A DNA stretch of 64,000 nt from Lysobacter avium (lineage in GTDB: Bacteria; Pseudomonadota; Gammaproteobacteria; Xanthomonadales; Xanthomonadaceae), in assembly GCF_015209745.1 (NCBI RefSeq), contig NZ_CP063657.1, forward strand, positions 1,984,001 to 2,048,000, read 5' to 3'. Below are positions 27,101 through 35,690 of the stretch, piece after piece. Position 1 is the stretch's first letter, and every line of letters begins with the position of its first letter. The translations under genes and the position numbers were made by a program. The notes beneath the pieces were generated by a model. The model did no database searches and was not told the origin of the DNA. It saw nothing but the letters and a program-made list of their open reading frames with translations.

Positions 27101-29200
27101 ATGTTCCGCAATGCCCGTTTCCCCTCCCGCATGCCGCGGGCCCGTTCCACGCGCCTGTCGCTGGCGATCGTGACCGCCTTGGCGTGCCTGCCCGTCCACG
27201 CCGAGGTGCCCGCCGACGCGGCCCCGGCCGCACCCGCGCCGTTTGATTTCCAGCAGGTCGTGGTGACCTCCGCGCGGCCGGTCTCGGCGCTCACCTTCGA
27301 GACCGATCCGCGCCTGCCCCGGCAACCGGTTCCCGCCAGCGACGGCGCCGATTACCTCAAGACCATTCCCGGCTTCACCGCGATCCGCAACGGCGGCACC
27401 AACGGCGATCCCGTGCTGCGCGGCATGTTCGGCTCGCGCCTGAACCTGCTCAGCAACGACGGCGCGATGCCGGGCGCCTGCCCATCGCGGATGGACAATC
27501 CGATGTCCTACGTGTCGCCGGAAACCTACGACAGCCTGGTCGTGGTCAAGGGGCCACAGACCGTCCTGTGGGGACCGGGCGCCTCGGCAGGCACGGTGCG
27601 CTTCTCGCGCGACCGAGAGCAGTTCGACGAGCCGACGGTGAAACTCGCCGGCAGCCTGCTGGGCGGCTCATTCGGCCGCAATGACCAGGTGCTCGATGCC
27701 ACCTTCGGCGCGCAGCCCGGCTACGCGCGCATCAGCGCCAACCGCTCCGACTCCGACGATTACCGCGACGGCAACGGCAACGCCGTGGCCTCGGAGTGGA
27801 ACAAGTGGAACGCCGACCTCGCCCTGGGCTGGACGCCGGATGCCGACACCGTGCTGGAAGCGACCGCCGGCGTCGGCGACGGCGAGGCACGTTACGCCGG
27901 TCGCGGCATGGACGGCTCGCAGTTCAAACGCGACAGCTATGGCCTGCGCCTGGAGAAGAAGAACCTCCCCGGCGCGCTGGACTCGATCGAGGCCAACGTG
28001 TTCTACAACCGCGCCGACCACGTCATGGACAACTACAGCCTGCGCCGGCCAAACCCGGATGGGGCGATGCCGATGCCGATGGCGTCCAACGTCGAACGCG
28101 CCACCACCGGCGGACGCGCCGCTGCCACCTGGCTGGGCGACAGCGTCGATGTCACTGCTGGCGTGGATGCGCAGGACAGCCGCCACCGCCGCCGCTCTGG
28201 CCACGGCCGCAACACCTACCAGTTGCAGCCGTGGACGGTGGACGCGCGCTTCCGCAACCTGGGCGTGTTTGCCGAGGGCACCTGGCGTGCCGAAGCGGGC
28301 AAGCGCGTCATTGCCGGCCTGCGCGCCGACCGCGCGCGGGCGACCGACGAGCGCACCACACCCGGCAAGATGGGCCGGCCCAACCCCACCGCCGGCAGCA
28401 GCCGCACCGAAACCCTGTCCGCCGGCTTCATCCGCTTCGAGCGGGACCTGGTCGATCAGCCGGTCACCTGGTACGCCGGCCTGGGCCATACCGAACGCAT
28501 GCCGGACTACTGGGAACTGTTCTCGCCCGACATGGGCCCGGTCGGCACGGCGAACGCGTTCGCCGGCGTGGCGACGGAGAAGACCACGCAGCTCGACGTC
28601 GGCGTGCAGTACCGCAGAAAGACCTGGGATGCCTGGGTGTCCGCCTATGCCGGCCGGGTCGACGACTTCATCCTGTTCCGCTACGGCGGCGCCGGGATGA
28701 TGGGACCGATGTCCTCGGTGTCCAACGTGGACGCGCGCATCCACGGCGGCGAACTGGGCGTGGAGTACCGGCCGTCCGCGCAGTGGACCCTGGGTGGCAC
28801 GCTCGCCCATTCCTGGGGCAAGAACCGGGACGCCGGCACCGCCCTGCCGCAGATGCCACCGCTGGAAGCGCGCCTGTCGCTGGGCTGGGACGACAGCCAG
28901 TGGTCGTTCGGGGCGCTGGTACGCGCCGTCGCTTCGCAGGACCGCATCGCGTTGGCCCAGGGCAGCGTGGTCGGCCAGGACCTGGGGCCGAGCGCGGGGT
29001 TTGCGACGTTCGCGGTGAACGGTGGCTACCGCTTCAACAGCCTGGCCCAGCTGACGGTTGGCGTGGACAACGTGTTTGACCGCACCTACAGCGAACACCT
29101 GAACCTGGCCGGCAACGCCGACTTCGGCTACCCGGCCGATCCGGTCCGGATCAACGAGCCGGGCCGCACCGCCTGGGTCAAGCTCAACCTGAAGTACTGA
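27101..29200 (+). CDS. oprC: TonB-dependent copper receptor, OprC type
   Basis: Outer-membrane 22-strand TonB-dependent receptor of 699 residues. The signal peptide is LSLAIVTALACLPVHA. The plug domain follows with VVVTSARP as its early strand, YLKTIPGFTAIRNGGTNGDPVLRGMFGSRL (typical copper-receptor plug, cited for identification only in part) and VVVKGPQTVLWGPGASAGTV. The barrel ends in LNLKY with the usual aromatic last residue. Both motifs of the OprC copper site are present: CxxxM at Cys127/Met131 and HxM at His307/Met309. I chose ATG 27101, preceded by CAGGAG; a TTG at 27095 is less likely. The 3' end overlaps the convergent aidB-like gene by 17 bp. Confidence 0.92.
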   Translation: MFRNARFPSRMPRARSTRLSLAIVTALACLPVHAEVPADAAPAAPAPFDFQQVVVTSARPVSALTFETDPRLPRQPVPASDGADYLKTIPGFTAIRNGGTNGDPVLRGMFGSRLNLLSNDGAMPGACPSRMDNPMSYVSPETYDSLVVVKGPQTVLWGPGASAGTVRFSRDREQFDEPTVKLAGSLLGGSFGRNDQVLDATFGAQPGYARISANRSDSDDYRDGNGNAVASEWNKWNADLALGWTPDADTVLEATAGVGDGEARYAGRGMDGSQFKRDSYGLRLEKKNLPGALDSIEANVFYNRADHVMDNYSLRRPNPDGAMPMPMASNVERATTGGRAAATWLGDSVDVTAGVDAQDSRHRRRSGHGRNTYQLQPWTVDARFRNLGVFAEGTWRAEAGKRVIAGLRADRARATDERTTPGKMGRPNPTAGSSRTETLSAGFIRFERDLVDQPVTWYAGLGHTERMPDYWELFSPDMGPVGTANAFAGVATEKTTQLDVGVQYRRKTWDAWVSAYAGRVDDFILFRYGGAGMMGPMSSVSNVDARIHGGELGVEYRPSAQWTLGGTLAHSWGKNRDAGTALPQMPPLEARLSLGWDDSQWSFGALVRAVASQDRIALAQGSVVGQDLGPSAGFATFAVNGGYRFNSLAQLTVGVDNVFDRTYSEHLNLAGNADFGYPADPVRINEPGRTAWVKLNLKY

Positions 29201-30896
29201 GCCCGGCCGGCAGCGCGCGTTCGATCAGCGCGTCCATGGGCACCCCCGCCGGCAGGGTGCCCATGGCCAGACCATGTTCGCCACCGAGACGACTGCGACA
29301 GAAGGCCTGCGCGACGGGGCTGCCAGCGCGAAGCAGCAGTGAAGCCTGCAACGCCAGGGCGAGGCGCTCCACGAACCGGCGCGCCTGGGCGGGCTCCACC
29401 GCTGCCCCTTCGGTAAGCGCGGCGCGCAGGTTTTCGATGGCCTGCGCGTACTCGCTGCCACCCTCGCCTGCAGTGACCAGTTCCGCCCACACGGCCGCGC
29501 CGGTTTCGGGCTCGCGCTGCAGCGCCCGCAGCACGTCCAGGCACTGGATGTTGCCGCTGCCTTCCCAGATCGAGTTCAACGGCGCCTGCCGATACAGGCG
29601 CGGCATGAGCGACTCCTCGATGTAGCCGTTGCCACCCAGACACTCCTGCGCCTCGTTGACGAATGCTGGCGCACGTCGGCAGACCCAGTACTTGCCCACG
29701 GCCGTACCGATCCTGGCCAGCGCGGCCTCGGCCGGGTCGCGCTCGGCAGCATCGACCGCGCGCGCTATCCGCATGGCGAGCACCAGCGCCGCCTCGGCCT
29801 CCACGGCCAGATCGGCCAGCACGTTCGTCATCAAGGGCTGCCCAAGCAGGCGCTTGCCGAACGCACGCCGGTGACGGCAGTGGTGGATCGCCCGGGCCAG
29901 CGCCATGCGCATCTGCGCTGCGCCGCCGAGCAGGCAGTCCAGCCGCGTCAGCATCACCATTTCCAGGATCGTGGCAACGCCGCGCCCTTCGGCGCCGACC
30001 GGAAACGCCAGCGCGCCGCACAATTCGATCTCCGAGGAGGCGTTGGACCAGTCGCCCAACTTGTCCTTCAGCCGGATCAACCGGAACGCGTTTTTGCTGC
30101 CGTCCTCCAGGACGCGCGGCATCAGGAAACAGCCGAGCCCGCCCGGCGCCTGCGCCAGCATCAGGAAGCCGTCACTCATTGGTGCCGACAGGAACCACTT
30201 GTGGCCGACCAGACGGTAGCCGCTGCCGTCCGCCAACGGCGTCGCCACGGTGGTGTTGGCGCGGACGTCGCTGCCGCCCTGTTTCTCGGTCATGCCCATG
30301 CCGATGGTGACGCCGGCCTTGTCGGCGACCGGCACCTCGCGCGGGTCGTACAGCGGCGCGGCCGCCTTCTCGGCCCATTGCGCCAGCGCCCGCTCGCGTC
30401 GCAGCACCGGTACCGCCGCGTGGGTCATCGTCAGCGGACAACTCGTGCCCGGTTCAACCTGGTGGTGCAGGTAGCTCAACGCGGCACGCACCACGTGGCC
30501 GCCGGGATGATCGTGGCGCCAGGACCAGCCGGCGACACCGTGCCGGATCGCCGTGTCCATCAGCGAGTGGTAGGCCGGATGGAATGCGACGCGGTCGATC
30601 CGGTGGCCGAAGCGGTCGTGGCTGAGCAGCCGCGGGCGGTCGCGGTGGGCGTCGTCGGCCCACTCCAAAGCCGGACCGCCGGCGAGCACGGCGTAGCTCG
30701 CGATGGCCTGCCGGCCCTCCTCGAGTGATCCCGGCTCAGGCTGCGGCTGTAGAAGCGACAACTCCCGCGCCAGCGCATCACGCAGCACGGCGTCATCGCG
30801 CCACAGATCACGTGGGCCGAATGGCGGCGGCTGGTTTTCCACCCGGTGGGTCTCAAACGGCGCAGCGGGCTCCTGCGCCTGCGGCAACGGCTCCAT
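29184..30896 (-). CDS. aidB: AidB-like acyl-CoA dehydrogenase
   Basis: A 570-residue flavoprotein of the acyl-CoA dehydrogenase superfamily, close in length and pattern to E. coli AidB of the adaptive response to alkylation, which binds FAD and DNA. Seen in order: an N-terminal helical domain with DRFGHRIDRVAFHPAYH, TIGMGMTEKQGGSDVRANTT (flavin-side strand region), RLIRLKDKLGDWSNASSEIEL, RRAFGKRL and the late QECLGGNGYIEESLMPRLYRQAPLNSIWEGSGN region shared with isovaleryl-CoA dehydrogenases. It could be annotated as either; the N-terminal extension favours AidB. Its own promoter is not obvious. Confidence 0.87.
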   Translation of the reverse strand: MEPLPQAQEPAAPFETHRVENQPPPFGPRDLWRDDAVLRDALARELSLLQPQPEPGSLEEGRQAIASYAVLAGGPALEWADDAHRDRPRLLSHDRFGHRIDRVAFHPAYHSLMDTAIRHGVAGWSWRHDHPGGHVVRAALSYLHHQVEPGTSCPLTMTHAAVPVLRRERALAQWAEKAAAPLYDPREVPVADKAGVTIGMGMTEKQGGSDVRANTTVATPLADGSGYRLVGHKWFLSAPMSDGFLMLAQAPGGLGCFLMPRVLEDGSKNAFRLIRLKDKLGDWSNASSEIELCGALAFPVGAEGRGVATILEMVMLTRLDCLLGGAAQMRMALARAIHHCRHRRAFGKRLLGQPLMTNVLADLAVEAEAALVLAMRIARAVDAAERDPAEAALARIGTAVGKYWVCRRAPAFVNEAQECLGGNGYIEESLMPRLYRQAPLNSIWEGSGNIQCLDVLRALQREPETGAAVWAELVTAGEGGSEYAQAIENLRAALTEGAAVEPAQARRFVERLALALQASLLLRAGSPVAQAFCRSRLGGEHGLAMGTLPAGVPMDALIERALPAGLSTSG

Positions 30897-30970
30897 GGGC
30901 GTCTCCGATAGCGGCTTGGGACCAATCTAGCGCAAGCCCGGTTCGTATCACGGCTGCCCGTAGCGCGCAC

Positions 30971-30997
30971 AAAAAAAACCCCACCGAAGCGGGGTTT
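30971..30997 (-). terminator. Intrinsic terminator of the cold-shock gene
   Basis: On the minus strand AAACCCC (from 30997) pairs with GGGGTTT (to 30976) around an 8-nt loop GCTTCGGT and runs into eight T residues. It lies 20 bp after the csp stop. It is the strongest Rho-independent terminator in the window. Confidence 0.9.
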
Positions 30998-31016
30998 CTT
31001 CATTCACGTGGCGCGG

Positions 31017-31223
31017 CTATTCGGCCGGGGTGATGTCGGACGCCTGCGCGCCCTTCGGTCCCTGGGTCAGCTCGTAGCTGACGCGCTGGCCTTCCTGAAG
31101 GCTGCGGAAGCCCTTCGCGTTGATGGCGGAGAAGTGTGCGAACACGTCCGCGCTTCCGTCTTCAGGGGAAATGAAGCCAAATCCCTTGGCGTCGTTGAAC
31201 CATTTCACAGTGCCGTACTGCAT
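31017..31223 (-). CDS. Cold-shock domain protein (CspA family)
   Basis: A 68-residue single-domain RNA/DNA-binding protein that melts mRNA secondary structure. RNP1 is KGFGFI and RNP2 is DVFAHFSAI (the family more often has VFVHF). [16 protein letters not shown] and [17 protein letters not shown] complete the fold. I chose ATG 31223 (MQYGTVKWF), preceded by AAGGAT; an upstream start would add a non-conserved 16-residue tail. The gene is monocistronic, with its own promoter (31286-31314) and terminator (30971-30997). Confidence 0.95.
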   Translation of the reverse strand: MQYGTVKWFNDAKGFGFISPEDGSADVFAHFSAINAKGFRSLQEGQRVSYELTQGPKGAQASDITPAE

Positions 31224-31285
31224 ATCCTTGATGACCTCGTGGCTGGGTGGTGACCCGCGCTGCGAGCGCAAGCGCGGTTGGCCAG

Positions 31286-31314
31286 AGTATGCAAACTGAA
31301 CTTCTGCTTTACAA
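31286..31314 (-). promoter_or_regulatory. Candidate sigma-70 promoter of the cold-shock gene
   Basis: Read on the minus strand: -35 TTGTAA (31314-31309), 17-bp spacer, -10 CATACT (31291-31286). It lies just after the preceding gene's stop. The predicted 5' leader is about 55 nt, much shorter than the long thermosensing leader of E. coli cspA. Confidence 0.55.
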
Positions 31315-31325
31315 CATCACCATTC

Positions 31326-32102
31326 TCAGCCCGGATTTTCCCCGGCCAGCTGCACCATCACCGCCTCCAGCAGGGCCGGCAATCCCGCCGACGCGCTGGC
31401 GACGTTGTCCAGCACGTCCTGCAGGGTGATCACCTCGCTGACATCCGGACCGGCGCCTGCCGCCCAGTTCGCGACGATGGCCAGGCACGCGTACTCCAGA
31501 CCCATCTCGCGCGCCAGGCCGGCTTCGGGCATGCCGGTCATGCCCACCAGATCGCAGCCGTCGCGCCGCATGCGGCTGATTTCGGCGCGGGTTTCCAGTC
31601 GTGGGCCCTGGGTAGCACCGTAACAACCGCCATCCTCCAGGGCGACGCCGGCCTGCCGCGCGGCCGCGAGCACGCTCTGGCGCAACTGCGGCGTATAGGG
31701 GTCACCGAAGTCCACATGCAGGACCTCGCTGCCGGGCTCCTCGCACAGGGTCGAGACCCGGCCCCAGGTGTAGTCGATCAACTGGTCCGGGCAGCCGAGC
31801 ACGCCGGGGCCGAACGCGGCAGTGATGCCGCCCACGGTGTTCAGGGCGAGCACGCGCTTGGCCCCCAGCGATTTCAGCGCCGACAGGTTGGCGCGGTAGT
31901 TGATCAGGTGCGGCGGTACGGAATGCCCTTCGCCGTGGCGCGCCAGAAAGGCCACGCGATGGCCGCCCAGGCGTCCCACCCGTACCGGCCCGGATGGCTG
32001 GCCGTACGGCGTTACCCGCGAGTGGGCTTCCATGCCACGCAGTTCGGCCAGTGCGTAGACACCGGTGCCGCCGATGACGGCCAGTTCAATCGATTCGCTC
32101 AT
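31326..32102 (-). CDS. S-methyl-5'-thioinosine phosphorylase (MTAP/PNP family)
   Basis: Purine-nucleoside-phosphorylase-like enzyme of 258 residues that splits the nucleoside with phosphate. The family opening VIGGTGVY, the phosphate-site RHGEGH and the MTGMPEAGLAREMGLEYACLAIVANWAAG region are visible. In the last, the position that is Asp in methylthioadenosine phosphorylases reads as Asn (ANW), which favours 6-oxopurine substrates such as methylthioinosine, as in the Pseudomonas aeruginosa PA3004 group. The neighbours hpt and nagZ match that context. The ATG at 32102 lies 3 bp after the hpt stop; an adjacent GTG at 32105 is possible. Confidence 0.85.
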   Translation of the reverse strand: MSESIELAVIGGTGVYALAELRGMEAHSRVTPYGQPSGPVRVGRLGGHRVAFLARHGEGHSVPPHLINYRANLSALKSLGAKRVLALNTVGGITAAFGPGVLGCPDQLIDYTWGRVSTLCEEPGSEVLHVDFGDPYTPQLRQSVLAAARQAGVALEDGGCYGATQGPRLETRAEISRMRRDGCDLVGMTGMPEAGLAREMGLEYACLAIVANWAAGAGPDVSEVITLQDVLDNVASASAGLPALLEAVMVQLAGENPG

Positions 32103-32105
32103 CAC

Positions 32106-32666
32106 TCAGTCCTTCATCGCGTAGATCGCCGGCAGGTTGCGACCCTGCTCCTGGTAGTCCATGCCGTAGCCGAACACATACCGGTCCGGCACCTGCAGGC
32201 CGACGTAATCGGCCTGCAGGTGCGTGATCGCACGGTCGTGGTGTTTCACCGCAAGAGCCGCGATGCGCACGTCAACGGCGCCCTCGGCCAGGCACCATTC
32301 CACGATCGCGGCCATGGTCAGGCCCTCGTCGAAGATGTCGTCCACCAGCAGCACCCGGCGGCCACGCAGCGCGGTGGCCGGACGATGTTTCCATACCAGC
32401 TCGCCACCCGACGTCGCGCCCCGGTAGCGGGTCGCGTGCAGGTAGTCGAACTCCAGGTCGAGGCCACGAACGCCGAGCTCCATCGCCAGCTGGGAGGCAA
32501 ACGGCATCCCCCCGTGCATGACGGTCAGATACACCGGGCGGGTGTCCACGCCGTCGGTGTAGTCATCGCGAATGACATCGGCCATCGCGCCGATCGCCTG
32601 CTCCACCGCCGCGCGGTCGAACAGCACATCCGCGCTGGCCAGCACCTCGCGCAGGCTGGCGCTCAC
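32106..32666 (-). CDS. hpt: Hypoxanthine-guanine phosphoribosyltransferase
   Basis: Salvages hypoxanthine or guanine to IMP or GMP with PRPP. Length 186 is normal for the type I fold. The PRPP-binding motif is seen as RRVLLVDDIFDEGLT near residues 103-117. The early loop VMHGGMPF and the late aromatic base-stacking region VPDRYVFGYGMDYQEQGRNLP match Hpt. It sits between nagZ (4-bp overlap upstream) and methylthioinosine phosphorylase, which would feed it hypoxanthine. This is a plausible salvage unit. Confidence 0.93.
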   Translation of the reverse strand: MSASLREVLASADVLFDRAAVEQAIGAMADVIRDDYTDGVDTRPVYLTVMHGGMPFASQLAMELGVRGLDLEFDYLHATRYRGATSGGELVWKHRPATALRGRRVLLVDDIFDEGLTMAAIVEWCLAEGAVDVRIAALAVKHHDRAITHLQADYVGLQVPDRYVFGYGMDYQEQGRNLPAIYAMKD

Positions 32667-33664
32667 GCCACGCCTCCAAGACGGTCGCGGCGGTCGCGGT
32701 AGTGCTGGTCGGCGAGCAGGTTGTCCCAGCCCATCGCGCCGCCGCCGATCAGACCGGTCAGCGCCATGGTGTTGAGCTTGCGGTCTTCCACGGCCTTGAG
32801 CGACTCATCCACCAGCTCGGGATGGCACACCAGCACCACGTCGCAACCGGCATCCAGGTGCAGATCGACGCGCTGCTTGATGCCGCCGGCCGAGAACGCC
32901 GCCGCCATGCCGATGTCGTCGGAGAACACCACGCCGCGGAATCCCATCTCCTTGCGCAGGATCTCCTCGATCCAGCGCCGCGAGTAGCCCGCCGGCTCGG
33001 GAGCCACCTGCGGATAGACCACGTGCGCCATCATCACCGCGTCCGCGCGGGCCTTGATCCCGGCCACGAACGGGACCAGGTCCAGCGCGCGCAACTCCTC
33101 CAGCGGGCGCGGGTCCACCGCGTCGTCGAAGTGGGTGTCCTCCAGCACCGAGCCGTGGCCGGGGAAGTGCTTCAGCGTGGCGGCCATGCCGGCCTGGTGC
33201 ATGCCTTCCACGTAGGCGACGGTGAGCGCGGCGACCACCTCGGGGTCGGCGTCGAACGCGCGGTCGCCGATGGCGCGGTTGCCGCGTCCCAGGTCGACCA
33301 CGGGGGCGAAGCTCAGGTCGATGCCGCTGGCCTTGATCTCGCTTGCCATCAGCCATGCGTGCTCGCGTGCGCGCAACAGCGCCGCAGCCGGATCGGCCGC
33401 GTAATCGCGACCCAGGCCGTCCAGCGAGGGCAGCGCGCTGTAGCCCTGGCGAAAACGCTGGACCCGTCCGCCTTCCTGATCGACGCAGATCAGCTGCGGT
33501 CGCGGCGCGGCCTCACGGATCGCGCGGGCCAGATCGTCGACCTGCTCGCGCGAGGCGAAGTTGCGGGTGAACAGGATCACGCCGGCGCAGCCCTCGTGCT
33601 GCAGCCAGTCGCGCTCCTGCGCGGTAAGTTCAGTGCCGGCAACGCCGATTACGAGCATGGGCAA
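32663..33664 (-). CDS. nagZ: Beta-N-acetylhexosaminidase NagZ
   Basis: Cytoplasmic GH3 enzyme that removes N-acetylglucosamine from anhydro-muropeptides during cell-wall recycling; its products can signal AmpC induction. The 333-residue TIM barrel has the NagZ signature KHFPGHG (165-171), the catalytic Asp/His pair in EDTHFD (about 176-178) and the nucleophile aspartate in VFSDDIGM (about 249-250). CVDQEGGRVQR is also typical. Its stop overlaps the hpt start by 4 bp. Confidence 0.95.
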   Translation of the reverse strand: MPMLVIGVAGTELTAQERDWLQHEGCAGVILFTRNFASREQVDDLARAIREAAPRPQLICVDQEGGRVQRFRQGYSALPSLDGLGRDYAADPAAALLRAREHAWLMASEIKASGIDLSFAPVVDLGRGNRAIGDRAFDADPEVVAALTVAYVEGMHQAGMAATLKHFPGHGSVLEDTHFDDAVDPRPLEELRALDLVPFVAGIKARADAVMMAHVVYPQVAPEPAGYSRRWIEEILRKEMGFRGVVFSDDIGMAAAFSAGGIKQRVDLHLDAGCDVVLVCHPELVDESLKAVEDRKLNTMALTGLIGGGAMGWDNLLADQHYRDRRDRLGGVA

Positions 33665-33710
33665 CTCCAGGGAATTAGCGGTAGGCGGCTCGCGCCGGGT
33701 GTCATGCGGA

Positions 33711-34229
33711 TCATGGCGCAGCCGCCCCGGCGCGTTGCTGCGCGGACCATTGCGAGAACGGGTGCGAGGCCAGGGCCAGGTTGTAGTAACGCGACTCGTC
33801 GGTCACCTCGACCCCCAGCCAATCGGGCCGCTGGAAGGATTCGTGCGCGTCGGCCAGTTCGATCTCGGCGACCACCAGACCGGCGTTGTCGCCAAGAAAC
33901 TCGTCCACTTCCCACAGGTGCCCGCCGACCTTCACCAGGTAACGTCGCTTGTCGACCAGACCGCCAACCGAGAGTGCCAGCAGCGCGCGCGCATCGGCCG
34001 CCGGGATCGGGTACTCGAACTCCTGGCGGGTATGACCCAGCTCGCGCGATTTCAGGTTGAGGTGCGCGGCGTCGCCGGCGATGCGCACGCGTACCGAGGC
34101 CTTCATCGCGCCGGTGTCCATCGCCGCCAGGTCATTGAGGTAACCCTGCGCCATGGGCACGACCTCGTGCGCAGCCGCGCGCCAGCCATCGCCGGTGACC
34201 AGGAATTTGCGTTCGATCTCGATCGCCAT
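33711..34229 (-). CDS. CYTH domain protein (inorganic triphosphatase-like)
   Basis: A 172-residue protein of one CYTH domain, a tunnel-fold acting on triphosphates. The signature EIERKFLV is at residues 4-11. Alternating charged strands such as ASVRVRI, LNLKSREL, EFEYPIP, DKRRYLVK, WEVDEFLG and VAEIELAD supply the acidic and basic tunnel lining. Bacterial single-domain relatives hydrolyse inorganic triphosphate. It starts 3 bp after rlmD and ends 46 bp before nagZ. Confidence 0.88.
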   Translation of the reverse strand: MAIEIERKFLVTGDGWRAAAHEVVPMAQGYLNDLAAMDTGAMKASVRVRIAGDAAHLNLKSRELGHTRQEFEYPIPAADARALLALSVGGLVDKRRYLVKVGGHLWEVDEFLGDNAGLVVAEIELADAHESFQRPDWLGVEVTDESRYYNLALASHPFSQWSAQQRAGAAAP

Positions 34230-34232
34230 GGC

Positions 34233-35627
34233 TCAGGCCTTCTCGAACATCGCAATGGACTCCACGTGGGCGGTCTGCGGGAACATGTCCATCACTCCCG
34301 CCACCTGCAGCTTCCAGCCACGCGCGGCCAGCAACGCGGTGTCGCGCGCCAGCGAGGCCGGATGGCAGCTGACGTAGACGATGCGCTGGAACTGGTCCAG
34401 CGGCAGATGCTCCAGCACGAACGCCGCACCCGAGCGCGGCGGATCCAGCAGCAGCTTGTCGAAGCCCTGCTCCATCCACGGCTGGCCGGACAGGTCCAGC
34501 GACAGGTCCGCGGCGTGGAAGCGCGCATTGTCGATGCCGTTGCGCTGCGCGTTGTCCCGCGCGCGCTCCACCAGGCCGGCATCACCTTCCACTCCCACCA
34601 CCTCGCGCACACGGCGCGCCAGCGTCAGGGTGAAGTTGCCCAGCCCGCAGAACAGGTCGAGCACGCGGTCGCCGGGCTGCACGTCCAGCAGGTCCATCGC
34701 CAGCTGGACCATGCGTTCGTTGAGCCCCGCGTTGACCTGGATGAAATCCAGCGGACGGAACGCGAACTCGAGGTTCCAGTGCGGCATCCGGAACGACAGC
34801 GCCGGATCGGCCGGCCACAGGGGATGGACACTGTCGACACCGCCGGGCTGGAGGAAGATCGCAAAGCCGTGCTGCTGGCCGAAGGCGACCAGCGATGCCT
34901 GGTCATCGGTGGACAGCGGCGCCATGTGGCGAACCACCAGCGCCACGCCATTGAACTGCGCGGTGGCATCGCCGGCGATGAACTCGATCTGTGGAATGTC
35001 GCTGCGTGCCTGCAGGCTGTCGACCAGCTCGGCGAGTGCCGCGACCTTTCCGCCCACCTCGGGGATGACGGTGTGGCAATGGTGGATCTCGGCGACAAAA
35101 CGCGGGTCGGTCTCGCGGAATCCAACCAGCGTTTTCCCCTTCTTCTCCACCCGCCGCACCGAGAAGCGGCCTTTGCGTCGATAGCCCCAGGCGGCATCCA
35201 CCAAGGGCTCAAGCAATTGCGGCGGCACGATACCCGCCGCGTCACGCAGGTGGTCCAGCAGGACGGCCTGCTTGGCAAGGATCTGGCTGCTGCCGTCGAG
35301 GTGCTGCAGCGCGCAGCCACCGCACGTGCCGAAGTGCCCGCACCGCGGCGTCACCCGGTCCGCCGCCGCCTGCAATACCTCAACGGTGCGTGCCTCGTGG
35401 ACGCAGCGCCGGCGCCCGGTGCGGGTCGCAAGCACGCGCTCGCCGGGCAGCGCGCCCGCCACCAGCATCGTCACATCACCGGCAAGACGGGCCACGCCGC
35501 GACCGTCCGGAGACAGGGCGTGGATGTCCACTTCAAACGGGGTTTTGTCGAGACGGGCCACTAGCACTGAGGTCAGCCGGGGGCCGCGTATTGTCGCAGA
35601 TGCCGCGGCGGGCACGGCAGCCGCCAC
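34233..35627 (-). CDS. rlmD: 23S rRNA (uracil-1939-C5)-methyltransferase RlmD
   Basis: SAM-dependent methyltransferase (formerly RumA) with an N-terminal TRAM domain, an iron-sulfur cluster site and a C-terminal Rossmann methylase. Cluster cysteines are seen in CGHFGTCGGC near residue 96 and a further Cys in IHHCHTVIPE. The SAM motif is VLDLFCGLGNFTL, the target-binding motif is LLLDPPRSGA and the catalytic nucleophile is in YVSCHPASLARD. At 464 residues it is of normal size. The first 20 residues are Ala-rich and not conserved, so the start may be slightly downstream. Confidence 0.94.
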   Translation of the reverse strand: MAAAVPAAASATIRGPRLTSVLVARLDKTPFEVDIHALSPDGRGVARLAGDVTMLVAGALPGERVLATRTGRRRCVHEARTVEVLQAAADRVTPRCGHFGTCGGCALQHLDGSSQILAKQAVLLDHLRDAAGIVPPQLLEPLVDAAWGYRRKGRFSVRRVEKKGKTLVGFRETDPRFVAEIHHCHTVIPEVGGKVAALAELVDSLQARSDIPQIEFIAGDATAQFNGVALVVRHMAPLSTDDQASLVAFGQQHGFAIFLQPGGVDSVHPLWPADPALSFRMPHWNLEFAFRPLDFIQVNAGLNERMVQLAMDLLDVQPGDRVLDLFCGLGNFTLTLARRVREVVGVEGDAGLVERARDNAQRNGIDNARFHAADLSLDLSGQPWMEQGFDKLLLDPPRSGAAFVLEHLPLDQFQRIVYVSCHPASLARDTALLAARGWKLQVAGVMDMFPQTAHVESIAMFEKA

Positions 35628-35690
35628 GCGCGCAGCCGCTTGCGCGGGCGATGGAAGCCCCTGCGAGCTGCCGCTCGGCCCGGCGCAGCG

